19,045 bases of DNA from Pseudomonadota bacterium (lineage in GTDB: Bacteria; Pseudomonadota; Alphaproteobacteria; UBA8366; JADFVY01): the NCBI GenBank assembly GCA_015222795.1, contig JADFVY010000035.1:1-19045 (forward strand). The letters are read 5' to 3'. How positions within the stretch are numbered: position 1 is the stretch's first letter; each line of letters opens with the position of its first letter. Under the pieces are notes generated by a model. It was not told the origin of the DNA. It was given only the letters and a program-made list of their open reading frames with translations, and did no database searches. Positions 1 to 8,120 of this stretch are shown piece by piece. Both the position numbers and the translations under genes were made by a program.

Positions 1-717
1 CCGTTCGGCCTGATCGCGCAGTTGCTGCATCCGCGGGCTGTCGAGATTGTCCTTGCTCAGTCCCGCGGGCGCGCCGACATCCCGCAGAAACCCGTCTACC
101 AGCAGTTCGACGAAATCCTCGCCGCCCAGAAAATTGTCCCCCGCGCTGGCCCGTACCTCCATGATCCCCTCGAACAGTTCCAGCACGGAAACGTCGAAAG
201 TGCCCCCGCCCAGATCGAACACCAGGAACTTGCTCTCGATGTCCCGGTTGTGCAGGCCATAGGCCAGGGCCGCGGCGGTGGGCTCGTTGATCAGCCGTTC
301 CACCTTGAAACCGGCCAGTTCGCCGGCGATGCGCGTCGCCTTGCGCTGGGTGTCGTTGAAATAGGCCGGCACCGAAATAACCGCCTCGGCGACGGGCTCG
401 CCAAGCGCCGCCTCGGCGTCCGCCTTCAGCGACTTCAGGACCAGCGCCGACAGCTCTTCCGGCCGGAACTTGCGGCCGGCCAGAACGGTTTCCCGGTTGG
501 AGCCCATATAGCGCTTGAACGCGGCGGCCGTGCGGTCGGGATGGGTCAGCAACCGCTCGCGCGCGGCGCGCCCGACCAGCACCTCGCCATTGCCGTCAAG
601 GCTGACGACCGACGGCGTCAGCGCCTCGCCCAGCGCATTGGGGATGATTTGCGATTCCCCGTCCTTCCAGACGGCCACGAGGCTGTTCGTGGTGCCCAGG
701 TCCATGCCAACAATCAT
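1..717 (-). CDS. hscC: HscC-type Hsp70 chaperone, 5' part only
   Basis: ATP-dependent cytosolic Hsp70 chaperone. The 239 residues visible are the N-terminal part of the nucleotide-binding domain, and the gene runs off the left edge. The protein opens MIVGMDLGTTNSLVAVWKDG (phosphate-1 loop). It continues with a VISVPAYFNDTQR segment, NEPTAAALAYG, the phosphate-2 loop FDLGGGTFDVSVLE and SAGDNFLGGEDF. The early text (VAVWKDG, IIPNALGEALTPS, HPDRTAAAFKRYMGS) follows E. coli HscC as I remember it more closely than DnaK, hence the symbol. The start at 717 is chosen because Hsp70s begin within a few residues of the IVGxDLGTTNS motif; there is no strong ribosome binding site. It lies 73 bases downstream of the RpiR-type gene on the same strand, so co-transcription is possible. 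The substrate-binding domain lies outside the window. Confidence 0.9.
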   Translation of the reverse strand, partial: MIVGMDLGTTNSLVAVWKDGESQIIPNALGEALTPSVVSLDGNGEVLVGRAARERLLTHPDRTAAAFKRYMGSNRETVLAGRKFRPEELSALVLKSLKADAEAALGEPVAEAVISVPAYFNDTQRKATRIAGELAGFKVERLINEPTAAALAYGLHNRDIESKFLVFDLGGGTFDVSVLELFEGIMEVRASAGDNFLGGEDFVELLVDGFLRDVGAPAGLSKDNLDSPRMQQLRDQAER

Positions 718-790
718 ATTCGCTCGCGCGTTGTTCTATCCATGGGGGACTTTATCCCCGAGAGTGCGAGAGAATCGTTAACGGCGGGCG

Positions 791-1687
791 CTATTCCCCC
801 CCACCCTCCGGCGGGTTCAGCATGCGGTCCAGTTCCTCGACCCTGGATTTGACGGTCGGCCACATCTTTTCGCTGATCCGCGCGATCATGGCCTCGACGA
901 TTACGAACATGCCGATCATCGAATCCCAACTCGACGGCACGGTGACGCGCGCCGTCAGCATATGCCGCGCGATGCCGCTGACCGGCGACAGCCACTGGTC
1001 GGTGAACAGCACCACGGTGGCGCCGCGCCGGGCCGATTCCTCGGCGAAACGAATCACGTCATGCTGATAGCGGCGGATGTCGAAGACCACCAGCACGTGG
1101 CGTCGGCCGGTATCCAGCAGATAATTGCGCCAGCTTGATTCATGGCCGGAAATCAACTGTACATTGGGGCGCAGCGTGTGGAGATGCTGGTAGAAATAGT
1201 TCGCCACCGCGCCGGTGAAGCGCCCGCCCAGCAAATAGAGCGGCCGCTTTTCGTCCGACAACAGCTCCACCACCGCGTTAAACTCGCTTTGGTGAACCGA
1301 TTCCAGGGTCTGCTCGATATTGCCGGTAACCGCCTCGCCGAAACTTTCCAGAAAATTAGGCTGGCGGCCGGCCGCCCCGTCCGCGGTTTGGGGCCTCTTG
1401 GTCAGCGGGGATTGCGCCTGCGCCTGCAACTCGTCACGCAGTTTTTTCTGGAACCCCGCATAGCCGGAATAGCCCAGCTTGGCCACCAGTCGCAGGATGG
1501 TCGGGCCGCTGACGCCCGCGCGCTCGGCGAACCTGGCCACCGTTTCCAGCCCGGCGAAGGGATAATTGGCCAGCAGGGTCTGCGCCGGTTTGCGTTCGGT
1601 GGTGGTCAATTCGCCGTACCGGTACCGGATCGCCTCGGCGATTGTGCCGTGCGCGCCGGTTTCCGCTTCCTGTTTGGTCTTGGCCAT
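791..1687 (-). CDS. MurR/RpiR family transcriptional regulator
   Basis: Predicted 298-residue cytosolic transcription factor of the RpiR family, which usually senses a phosphosugar or related small metabolite through a SIS domain. Residues about 14-90 form the N-terminal helix-turn-helix domain, with the family pattern RFAERAGVSGPTILRLVAKL then LGYSGYAGFQKKLRDEL. Residues about 130-260 form the SIS domain (RPLYLLGGRFTGAVANYFYQ, then VLVVFDIRRY and a GATVVLFTD strand). Length is normal for the family. It is divergent from the amidohydrolase/TRAP/GS-like block that starts at 1980, so it is the obvious candidate regulator of that block. RpiR regulators beside TRAP operons are common; the ligand here is unknown. 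The upstream gap holds a TGTA-N8-TACA half-palindrome and a large inverted repeat. Confidence 0.92.
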   Translation of the reverse strand: MAKTKQEAETGAHGTIAEAIRYRYGELTTTERKPAQTLLANYPFAGLETVARFAERAGVSGPTILRLVAKLGYSGYAGFQKKLRDELQAQAQSPLTKRPQTADGAAGRQPNFLESFGEAVTGNIEQTLESVHQSEFNAVVELLSDEKRPLYLLGGRFTGAVANYFYQHLHTLRPNVQLISGHESSWRNYLLDTGRRHVLVVFDIRRYQHDVIRFAEESARRGATVVLFTDQWLSPVSGIARHMLTARVTVPSSWDSMIGMFVIVEAMIARISEKMWPTVKSRVEELDRMLNPPEGGGE

Positions 1688-1758
1688 TTCCGGTTGTTCC
1701 CTGACCGCCTTTCGCTGCTGTCAACGGAATGCGGCGATTCATAACGTTTGCATCAGGA

Positions 1759-1794
1759 TTGACAGTATCGGCGTTCCCTGTAATAAATGATACA
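1759..1794 (+). promoter_or_regulatory. candidate promoter and RpiR operator
   Basis: A TTGACA hexamer at 1759-1764 could be a -35 box, with a weak -10 candidate (TAATAA, 1781-1786) 16 bases on. Overlapping it is TGTAATAAATGATACA (1779-1794), an imperfect palindrome with perfect TGTA/TACA ends, the kind of symmetry bound by RpiR-family dimers such as HexR. Placement between the regulator gene and its divergent target supports an operator, but the -10 is poor. Confidence 0.3.
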
Positions 1795-1852
1795 AGAAAT
1801 ATCGCAACGTCATGCCGCCGGATGAAACAAGGTGGCGGACTGAACAGGAGTA

Positions 1853-2012
1853 AGAGTCTGGCCCGGAATATGTTGTTGTTTTCATTGGCATTTGCCGGCC
1901 GACTGCCGCGTTGCGCCCCTTGGCCGATGCGCAGCATCGCCCCGCGGGCCGCGCCTTGCATTCGACTCGGCGAACGCCAATGAAAACAGCAACATATTTC
2001 GGGCCAGACTCT
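1853..2012. repeat. long inverted repeat spanning the amidohydrolase start
   Basis: Two 37-base arms, 1853-1889 and 1976-2012, are reverse complements with only two mismatches. The 86-base loop is itself partly self-complementary, with GATGC-GCA-GCATC near the centre (about 1926-1938). The right arm contains the start codon and first codons of the amidohydrolase (MKTATYFGPDS). The left arm, read on the minus strand, encodes the mirror version MKTTTYSGPDS behind its own ATG. The arms thus look like an inverted duplication of a gene start, or a palindromic element that captured it. A long hairpin here would also hide the translation start in the mRNA. Confidence 0.8.
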
Positions 2013-2801
2013 AAGGCATTGGGGGAACCGTTCAACCGGTTACTCGACAACGACGAGCCGCATCCGGTCGACTGCCGGCGGCTGGACGGGGTGTCTGACT
2101 TTTTCCTTGCCTGCGACCATGCCGGCCGGCAAATGCCCCGCAAGCTGGACGATCTGGGCCTCGGCGGGGCCGACCTGGACCGCCATATCGCCTGGGATAT
2201 CGGCGCGGCGGGGCTGGCGGAACGGCTGTCGGAGACGCTCGGCGCCGCCTTGGTCATGCAACGCTACTCGCGCCTGGTTATCGACTGCAACCGCCCGCCG
2301 GTGGCGGCCACCTCCATCGCCACGGTCAGCGAGGGCACCGAGGTGCCGGGCAATCGCGATCTGGCGCCGCTTCAGGCCCATGCGCGGCTGCGCGAAATCT
2401 TCGACCCTTATCACGACCGGATCGACGCCGAGTTGGAACTGCGGCGGCGCGCCATGCGGCGCACGGTTCTGGTGTCGGTGCACAGCTTCACGCCGGTGTT
2501 CCAGGGCGAAAGCCGGCCCTGGCATCTGGGGCTGCTGTATAACCGCGACCCCGGCTACGCCCATAATCTCAGCGACGAACTGGAAGGCAGCGGCCTGAAC
2601 GTCGGCCATAACGAACCCTATGCGGTAAGCGACGTGACCGATTATACGATCCCCGTCCACGGGGAACGCCGCGCCATCCCCCATGTGATGATCGAGGTCC
2701 GGCAGGATCTTATCGAGAAGGAGCAGGGCCAGGACGAATGGGCCGAGCGCCTGTCCGGCGCGCTGTTGAGAGCGAATTCGGATGTTGATGTTGCTTGTTG
2801 A
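1980..2801 (+). CDS. N-formylglutamate amidohydrolase family protein
   Basis: Predicted 273-residue cytosolic metal-dependent hydrolase of the N-formylglutamate amidohydrolase family, whose known members release formate from N-formylglutamate in histidine degradation. Visible family motifs are FFLACDHAGRQMP (metal-site DHA near residue 45), DRHIAWDIGA, MQRYSRLVIDCNRPP, VSVHSFTPVF and VGHNEPYAVSD, followed by HVMIEVRQDLI near the C terminus. The ATG at 1980 fits the family length; upstream in-frame codons run into the inverted-repeat loop and are unlikely to be coding. No good Shine-Dalgarno precedes it. No hut genes are nearby, so the substrate may be another N-acyl glutamate or amide. It leads the plus-strand TRAP block, 90 bases before dctQ. 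Family assignment is firm; the exact substrate is not. Confidence 0.88.
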   Translation: MKTATYFGPDSKALGEPFNRLLDNDEPHPVDCRRLDGVSDFFLACDHAGRQMPRKLDDLGLGGADLDRHIAWDIGAAGLAERLSETLGAALVMQRYSRLVIDCNRPPVAATSIATVSEGTEVPGNRDLAPLQAHARLREIFDPYHDRIDAELELRRRAMRRTVLVSVHSFTPVFQGESRPWHLGLLYNRDPGYAHNLSDELEGSGLNVGHNEPYAVSDVTDYTIPVHGERRAIPHVMIEVRQDLIEKEQGQDEWAERLSGALLRANSDVDVAC

Positions 2802-2891
2802 CGGAAGCCGGTTAGAATCGAATGGGCCCGGTTACCAGGGGCCGGAAAATTATTTGAGGATATTCTTTATGCGCCGGGAAGACGCCAGATA

Positions 2892-3500
2892 ATGCCAAAG
2901 GAAGTAACCCCACACGTTAGCCCTGGTGGGTTGCCAACCGCCGGGCGCCACGACGAAGGGCCCCAAGCCCTGGGGCCGGACCATGGAATGCCATGGTTAG
3001 TGGTCCTTTATGTCCGATACGTTGATTTTGTCTGCGAGAAATTCGGCAGGCTGATGATGTATTTCGTCTTTGTCATGATTGGGACACTGTTGCTGAACGC
3101 GATAACGCGCAACGTCATCAACATCCCCTTGTCATGGTGTGTGGAAATGGCGCAGTTCACCATGGCCGCCTACTATATCGTCGGCGGCGCTTATTCGATG
3201 CAGTTGGACGATCATGTCAGAATGGATCTGTTTTACGACCGGTATTCCGATAAGACCAAGGCAAGGATAGATGTGTTTACCAGTTTCTTTCTGATCTTCT
3301 ATCTCGTGACCCTTCTCATCGGATCGATTTCCAGCACCATGTACGCGATCGAGTATGGTCAGCGAAAATTTTCAATGTGGAATCCATCCATGATTCCGAT
3401 CAAGGTTATCATGGTGTTCGGTATTGTCCTGATGCTGTTGCAGGCATTTTCCATATTATTCAAGGATATCGCAAAATCTAAAGGGACGACGATTTCATGA
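2892..3500 (+). CDS. TRAP transporter small permease (DctQ-type)
   Basis: Small membrane subunit of a tripartite ATP-independent periplasmic transporter. The 202-residue protein has a hydrophilic N-terminal stretch of about 35 residues and four hydrophobic segments (about 50-68, 82-100, 125-147, 170-190). The family signature LSWCVEMAQFTMAAYYIVGGAY followed by DDHVRMDLF is present. The start at 2892 is the most upstream ATG; an internal ATG at 2988 would give 170 residues, nearer the usual length, so the true start is uncertain. The stop overlaps the start of dctM by four bases (ATGA), implying translational coupling. The gene is visibly less GC-rich than the flanking enzyme genes. Confidence 0.92.
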   Translation: MPKEVTPHVSPGGLPTAGRHDEGPQALGPDHGMPWLVVLYVRYVDFVCEKFGRLMMYFVFVMIGTLLLNAITRNVINIPLSWCVEMAQFTMAAYYIVGGAYSMQLDDHVRMDLFYDRYSDKTKARIDVFTSFFLIFYLVTLLIGSISSTMYAIEYGQRKFSMWNPSMIPIKVIMVFGIVLMLLQAFSILFKDIAKSKGTTIS

Positions 3501-4822
3501 GTTACGAGGCTATTGCGATATTGATGTTCTCGTCGATGCTGGTGATGCTTCTGACGGGGCAGCGGGTATTTGCCGCCATCGGTTTCGTTTCGGCGGCCAC
3601 GGCGCTGATGCTGTATGGCAACGGGGCGGTCGAGATGCCGTTCAATGCGGCGTTCAAACTGTTCAACTGGTATCCGCTTTTGACGCTGCCGATGTTTGTC
3701 TACATGGGCTATATCCTTTCGGAATCCGGTATCGCGGACGACCTGTATGCGATGTTCCACGTGTGGTTCGGGAATATTAAAGGCGGGCTTGCGATCGGCA
3801 CGATCGGGCTGATGGTCGTTATCTCCGCCATGAATGGGCTCAGTGTCGCCGGCATGGCGATCGGCGCCAGTATCGCGCTGCCGGAAATGCTGAAGCGCGG
3901 CTACGATAAAGTCATGATCACGGGCGTTGTCCAGGCGGGTAGCTCACTCGGGATTCTGGTGCCGCCCAGCGTTGTCCTGGTGCTCTACGGAATGATTGCG
4001 CGCCAGCCGGTGGGGCAGTTGTGGCTCGCCGGCGCGATTCCAGGCCTGATGATGGCGGGGCTGTTTATCCTCTACATCGTCATTCGCTGCAAGATTCAGC
4101 CGCATCTCGGGCCGACGATTTCCGAAGACGAAAGAAATATGCCGCTTTCCGAAAAGCTGAAATATTTGCAAGCGGGCATCATTCCATTCCTGATTTTCTT
4201 TTTCATGACCGGGCTGTTCCTCATGGGCGTCACCAGCCTTGTCGAGAGTTCGGCGGTCGGCGCCTCATGCGCCACGGCCGCGGCCCTGGCCAAGGGTCGC
4301 CTCACGAAAGACGTGCTCGAACAAACGCTGAGGAAGACCCTTGGCATCTCGTGCATGTTTCTGTGGATTATTCTGGCCGCCCTGTGCTTCGGCGCCGTCT
4401 TCGACGGCATCGGCGCTGTGCGCGCCATTGAATCCCTGTTTATCACGAGGTGGGATCTGAGCCCCTGGGAAGTGCTGATCATGATGCAGCTCTCGTACAT
4501 TGTGATGGGCATGTTCCTGGACGACACCGCCATGCTGGTCATCGTCGCGCCGCTCTATGTGCCGCTGGTCAAGGTGCTGGGCTTCGACCTGATCTGGTAC
4601 GGCGTGCTCTACACGATCACGTGTCAGATCGCCTACATGACGCCACCGTTCGGTTATAATCTGTTCCTAATGCGGGCGATGGCGCCACCTGAAATTACAC
4701 TGACGGATATTTATCGATCCATTGTGCCTTTCGTGCTCGTTATGACTTTTGGGTTGATGATTGTGATCATATTCCCGCAAGTTGCACTCTGGCTTCCCAA
4801 TTTAGTGTATAGTAGCCGATAA
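3497..4822 (+). CDS. TRAP transporter large permease (DctM-type)
   Basis: Large 441-residue membrane subunit that carries the sodium-coupled transport path of the TRAP system. About a dozen hydrophobic helices are visible. The conserved motif GSSLGILVPPSVVLVLYGMIA lies near residues 150-170, and a C-terminal half-repeat carries FLDDTAMLVIVAPLYVPLVKVLGFD and YMTPPFGYNLFLM. Length is typical. It overlaps dctQ by four bases and is followed 96 bases later by the binding-protein gene, giving the common Q-M-P order. Substrate class cannot be told from the permease. Confidence 0.95.
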   Translation: MSYEAIAILMFSSMLVMLLTGQRVFAAIGFVSAATALMLYGNGAVEMPFNAAFKLFNWYPLLTLPMFVYMGYILSESGIADDLYAMFHVWFGNIKGGLAIGTIGLMVVISAMNGLSVAGMAIGASIALPEMLKRGYDKVMITGVVQAGSSLGILVPPSVVLVLYGMIARQPVGQLWLAGAIPGLMMAGLFILYIVIRCKIQPHLGPTISEDERNMPLSEKLKYLQAGIIPFLIFFFMTGLFLMGVTSLVESSAVGASCATAAALAKGRLTKDVLEQTLRKTLGISCMFLWIILAALCFGAVFDGIGAVRAIESLFITRWDLSPWEVLIMMQLSYIVMGMFLDDTAMLVIVAPLYVPLVKVLGFDLIWYGVLYTITCQIAYMTPPFGYNLFLMRAMAPPEITLTDIYRSIVPFVLVMTFGLMIVIIFPQVALWLPNLVYSSR

Positions 4823-4918
4823 AGAGTAAAGTAGAAGATCATGTATTCGCGTGATGAGGGAATTCTCGAACGATTGTTGAAGTAGATGTCCTTAAACCGT
4901 TGTAACAGGGAGACTGAA

Positions 4919-6025
4919 ATGAAAGAGTCCAAGTCAAAGAAACCAATCAAGGCGACGCCCGAAACCAGCCAGCGTCGTGAGTTCCTGAAAAAGGCGGGCG
5001 TAACGACGGCCGGCGCGGTTGGCGCGGTCGCCGCGGGCGCGCTCGCCGCACCCTATGGCTATGCCGCAAGCAACCCGATCAAGTGGCGTCTGCAGACATA
5101 TTCCGGCGCCCCGCTGGGCGCGCATGTCATCAAGCCGCAAATCGAGGCCTTCAACAAGGCGGCCCACGGTGAAATGGAGATCGAACTCTATTACGCCGAT
5201 CAACTTGTCGCGACGGACGAGTTGTTCCGGGCCATGCAGAACGGCACCATCGACGCGGTGCAGAGCGATGACGCCACCATGGCGTCGCCTGTCGATATCA
5301 ACGTGTTCGGCGGTTACTTCCCGTTCTCCACGCGCTATAGCCTGGATTTGCCGGTGCTGTTCAAATATTACGGCCTGAATGAGATCTGGGCCGAGGCCTA
5401 CGGCGAAATCGAAGGCGTCGAATGGTTGGGCGCCGGCGCATGGGATCCGCTTCACATCTTCAGCAAGGATCCCATTCGCAGCCTGGCCGATATGAAAGGC
5501 AAGCGCGTGTTCGGCGTTCCCACTGCGGGCAAGTTCCTGTCCCGCTATGGCCTGGTGCCGGTTACGCTTCCCTGGGATGACATCGAAGTCGCCATTCAGA
5601 CCGGCGAACTCGATGGCGTTGCATGGTGCGGCTTTACCGAAGCCTATGAAGTGGGCTGGGCGGACGTCTGCAATTACGCGCTGCTGAACAACGTTACCGG
5701 CGCCTGGTGCGGCTCTTACTTCGCCAATACCAAGAGCTGGGAAAAAGTATCGCCGAAACTGCAGGAACTCTTCAAACTTTCCATGGACAGCTCTCACTAC
5801 TACCGTCAGGTCTGGTATTGGGGTGGCGAGGCTAAACTCCGCGTTGAAGGCAAGAAGATGGAACTGACCGAGATCCCGAAGGGCGAATGGGATCAGGTGG
5901 TCGCCGACTCGTCCGAATTCTGGGACGAACTGGCCTCCATCAGCCCGCGTTCGGCCAAGGTGGTTCAGGCCTTCAAGGACTATTCGGCCGTTATGGAAAA
6001 GGCGGGCGTGCCTTACAGGTACTAG
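4919..6025 (+). CDS. TRAP transporter substrate-binding protein, Tat-exported (DctP-type)
   Basis: Periplasmic solute-binding protein that delivers substrate to the DctQM permease. The 368-residue product begins with a twin-arginine signal: SQRREFLKKAG (Arg-Arg at 19-20), then an Ala/Gly-rich hydrophobic core and a likely cut near residue 50 (YGYAA). The mature part has the DctP fold pattern: WRLQTYSGAPLGAHV, ELYYADQLVATDELFRAM, and LADMKGKRVFGVPTAGKFL. In the last, the Arg of GKRV occupies the usual carboxylate-contacting position. The start at 4919 is preferred over an in-frame ATG at 4886 because AGGGAGA lies just upstream. Tat export suggests cytoplasmic folding before export. The ligand is probably an organic acid or amino-acid-like compound. 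Confidence 0.95.
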   Translation: MKESKSKKPIKATPETSQRREFLKKAGVTTAGAVGAVAAGALAAPYGYAASNPIKWRLQTYSGAPLGAHVIKPQIEAFNKAAHGEMEIELYYADQLVATDELFRAMQNGTIDAVQSDDATMASPVDINVFGGYFPFSTRYSLDLPVLFKYYGLNEIWAEAYGEIEGVEWLGAGAWDPLHIFSKDPIRSLADMKGKRVFGVPTAGKFLSRYGLVPVTLPWDDIEVAIQTGELDGVAWCGFTEAYEVGWADVCNYALLNNVTGAWCGSYFANTKSWEKVSPKLQELFKLSMDSSHYYRQVWYWGGEAKLRVEGKKMELTEIPKGEWDQVVADSSEFWDELASISPRSAKVVQAFKDYSAVMEKAGVPYRY

Positions 6026-6046
6026 CAGGCGTCGCGAATACGCCTG
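6026..6046 (+). other. stem-loop directly after the dctP stop
   Basis: CAGGCGT (6026-6032) pairs perfectly with ACGCCTG (6040-6046) around a 7-base loop immediately after the dctP stop codon. There is no following T run, so it is not a terminator itself. It may protect the 3' end of the abundant binding-protein transcript, in tandem with the terminator 13 bases further on. Confidence 0.55.
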
Positions 6047-6058
6047 GAGACAAGGAAG

Positions 6059-6097
6059 CACTCCAGTGTCCTCGGGGCACTGGGGTGTTTCTTTTTT
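6059..6097 (+). terminator. rho-independent terminator between dctP and the GS-like gene
   Basis: CACTCCAGTG (6059-6068) pairs with CACTGGGGTG (6078-6087) over ten positions (one G-T pair) around a 9-base loop, followed by TTTCTTTTTT. This is a textbook intrinsic terminator on the plus strand. It separates the TRAP operon from the GS-like gene, so the latter is either read through at reduced level or has its own promoter in 6098-6145. Confidence 0.88.
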
Positions 6098-6160
6098 AGT
6101 CCCCGCTTGCGTGGGTGGCTCCGGCCCGGAGCCGAAAACTATCATAAGGAGACAAAAGCC

Positions 6161-7531
6161 ATGGCCTTACGTGGAATGCTGGACCTGCCGACCCTGAAGA
6201 AAATGGTCGCGGAAGGCGAGGTCGACACCGTCCTTGTCGTGTTCCCCGATTTGCAGGGACGCATCGTGGGCAAGCGGATCACCGGGCATTTCTTCCTGGA
6301 TTCCGTCAAGGACGAGATGCATGCCTGCGACTATCTGCTGGCCGTCGATATCGCCATGGAGCCGGTGCCCGGCTACAAGGCCGCGAGCTGGAACAAGGGC
6401 TATGGCGATTTCACGGTGAAATGCGACATGTCCACCCTGCGCCGCATCCCCTGGCTGGAGGGCACGGCGCTGGTGATCGGCGACGTGCAGGACCATCACG
6501 GCAAGGATCTGGACCACGCCCCGCGCTCGATCCTCAAAAAACAGCTGGCCCGCGCCCGCGACCTGGGCTTTACCGCCAACATGGCCTCCGAACTGGAATT
6601 CTATGTCTTCGACGACAGCTTCCGCGACTGTTTCGACAAGGGCTACCGCGACCTGCGCACCACCGGCTATTACAGCGAGGATTACCACATCCTGCAGACC
6701 ACCAAGGAGGAAGGCCTGATCCGCGCCATCCGCAACGGCATGGACGGCGCCGGCATCCCGGTGGAAACCTCCAAGGGCGAATGGGGCGCGGGGCAGGAGG
6801 AGATCAACTTCAAATATGCCGAGGCCCTGATCTCGGCGGACAACCACGTCATTTACAAGAACGGCGCCAAGGAAATCGCCTGGGCCCAGGGCAAGGCCAT
6901 CACCTTTATGGCCAAATGGGACTATGACCTGGCCGGCAATTCCTGCCACGTCCATTCCTCGCTGTGGGACATCAAGACCGGCAAGACCGCCTTCTACGAC
7001 CCCAAGCGCGATTTCGGATTTTCCAAGACCTTCCGCCATTACTGCGCCGGCTTGCTGGCCGCGGCCGAGGAGATGACCTATTTCCTGGCGCCTTACGTCA
7101 ATTCATACAAGCGCTTCCAGTCCGGCAGCTTCGCGCCGACCCATATCGCCTGGTCGTCGGACAATCGCACCAGCGGCTTCCGCGTGCTGGGCCAGGGGGC
7201 GGGCCAGCGCATCGAATGCCGCATCCCCGGCGGCGACGTAAACGCGCATCTGGCCTTTGCCGCCATCCTGGCCGGCGGCCTCTACGGCGTGGAAAACAAG
7301 CTGGAGCCGCCGGCGCTGATGAAAGGCAACGTCTACGAAAGCAAAAAGGCCCGCCACATTCCCAAGACGCTCCGCGAGTCGCTGGAGAAGCTGAAAAAGG
7401 GCAAGATCCTGCGCGCCGCCTTCGGCGACGAGGTCATCGAACATTATCTGCACACCGGCGAATGGGAGCAGATGGAATATGACCGCCGGGTAACCGACTG
7501 GGAAGTGAAGCGGGGGTTTGAGCAGGCGTGA
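6161..7531 (+). CDS. glutamine synthetase family ligase (gamma-glutamyl-amine synthetase-like)
   Basis: Predicted 456-residue cytosolic ATP-dependent ligase of the glutamine synthetase superfamily, joining the gamma-carboxyl of glutamate to ammonia or an amine. Visible are an N-terminal beta-grasp region, the metal-binding ASELEFYVFDDSF stretch, EWGAGQEEINFKYAEAL, the NSCHVHSSLWD counterpart of the NGSGMHxH loop, WSSDNRTSGFRV and the signature RIECRIPGGDVNAHLAFAAI. It is about 15 residues shorter than type-I housekeeping GS, and I see no typical adenylylation-site context, favouring the PuuA-like or GlnT-like catabolic branch. The ATG at 6161 has AAGGAGA eight bases upstream and is preferred over an in-frame ATG at 6107. 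It follows the TRAP operon after a terminator. Confidence 0.9.
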   Translation: MALRGMLDLPTLKKMVAEGEVDTVLVVFPDLQGRIVGKRITGHFFLDSVKDEMHACDYLLAVDIAMEPVPGYKAASWNKGYGDFTVKCDMSTLRRIPWLEGTALVIGDVQDHHGKDLDHAPRSILKKQLARARDLGFTANMASELEFYVFDDSFRDCFDKGYRDLRTTGYYSEDYHILQTTKEEGLIRAIRNGMDGAGIPVETSKGEWGAGQEEINFKYAEALISADNHVIYKNGAKEIAWAQGKAITFMAKWDYDLAGNSCHVHSSLWDIKTGKTAFYDPKRDFGFSKTFRHYCAGLLAAAEEMTYFLAPYVNSYKRFQSGSFAPTHIAWSSDNRTSGFRVLGQGAGQRIECRIPGGDVNAHLAFAAILAGGLYGVENKLEPPALMKGNVYESKKARHIPKTLRESLEKLKKGKILRAAFGDEVIEHYLHTGEWEQMEYDRRVTDWEVKRGFEQA

Positions 7532-7600
7532 TACCAAGGCCAGGGCAATATCCGATCGGATCGAACCGATTCCAATTGATCGGATGACGCTCTAAGCGGT
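7531..7600. repeat. TACCAAGG-type repeat and short palindromes after the GS-like gene
   Basis: ATACCAAGG (7531-7539) overlaps the stop codon of the GS-like gene. It recurs at 7994-8002 and 10002-10010, and inverted at 10063-10071. Next come the palindrome TCCGATCGGA (7551-7560) and a related ATCGGAT further on. The composition looks like dispersed intergenic repeat sequence and not coding DNA. Confidence 0.5.
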
Positions 7601-7620
7601 CTCGGCTTCCTCTTGCATGA

Positions 7621-7659
7621 TTCCGACTTTCTCGATCCTTGAGGACGAGAAAGTCGGAA
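7621..7659. repeat. long perfect stem-loop (REP-like)
   Basis: TTCCGACTTTCTCG (7621-7634) and CGAGAAAGTCGGAA (7646-7659) are perfect 14-base complements. With a one-base bulge the stem extends by TCC/GGA to leave a TTGA loop. No T run follows on either strand, so it is more likely a repetitive extragenic palindrome than a terminator. Confidence 0.65.
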
Positions 7660-7671
7660 AAGGCGCCCTAG

Positions 7672-7902
7672 CTCAACGAAAAGGATAACCGGTTAAAACG
7701 AGCGGACTTCAGGCGATTGGCCGCTACCCTGGGTGTCAAGGCATCGGCTGCGGAAGAGAGTATTGACGACATGAGGCCGCAACTCGCCGCCGCCGCCGCG
7801 GCCGCCACGCTTCCCAAGGGTCCGATATGCGGCAAAGACGCAGAGGACATCGGCGCGCGAATGCTTGCGGAGTGCCAGAGAAGAGTGTCGGCGTTCGACT
7901 GA
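7672..7902 (+). pseudogene. probable remnant of a toxin-like gene (HipA C-terminus?)
   Basis: An open frame without a credible start codon reads LNEKDNRLKRADFRRLAATL and on to a stop at 7900-7902. It has coding-like composition and an amphipathic helical pattern: RADFRRLAATLGV, then an Ala-rich helix, then EDIGARMLAECQRRVSAF. The arrangement resembles the helical C-terminus of HipA-family kinases, but without a motif this is a weak resemblance. The upstream part is replaced by the stem-loop repeat region. It may simply be unrecognised decayed sequence. Confidence 0.3.
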
Positions 7903-8105
7903 ACCTTGTCGTTCAAGCGAGGCGACCAGTGCCACAAGCCCTGGATATGAAATCCGGGGCTTCATCCCGCCGATGACCGGCGTCGAGTGGCTAATACCAA
8001 GGTCCGCTGGCGCCATCTCGCTCGCACTCTCCAGTCCCGCCATCTGCCCTCTGGCGCTCCGCCGTCGCCCCCGTTACAGTGCGGACCGTTTGAAATCACC
8101 TGAAG
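7903..8105. other. non-coding gap upstream of apt with a repeat copy
   Basis: No gene was recognised here. A TAATACCAAGG copy sits at 7992-8002, continuing as TCCGCTGG, close to the 10000-10022 copy before diverging. The apt promoter must lie in the right part; no convincing -35/-10 pair was seen. Confidence 0.4.
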
Positions 8106-8120
8106 TGGCGGAGCGGGCGC

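Noticed and set aside
738..759. Possible heat-shock (sigma-32) promoter and GGGGA-N5-TCCCC hairpin before hscC
   Set aside because: CCCCATGGA on the minus strand fits a -10, but no CTTGAA-like -35 lies at the right distance; left as unproven.
4934..6145. 403-residue minus-strand open frame
   Set aside because: It lies antisense to the clear DctP gene; high GC and codon bias create long antisense frames.
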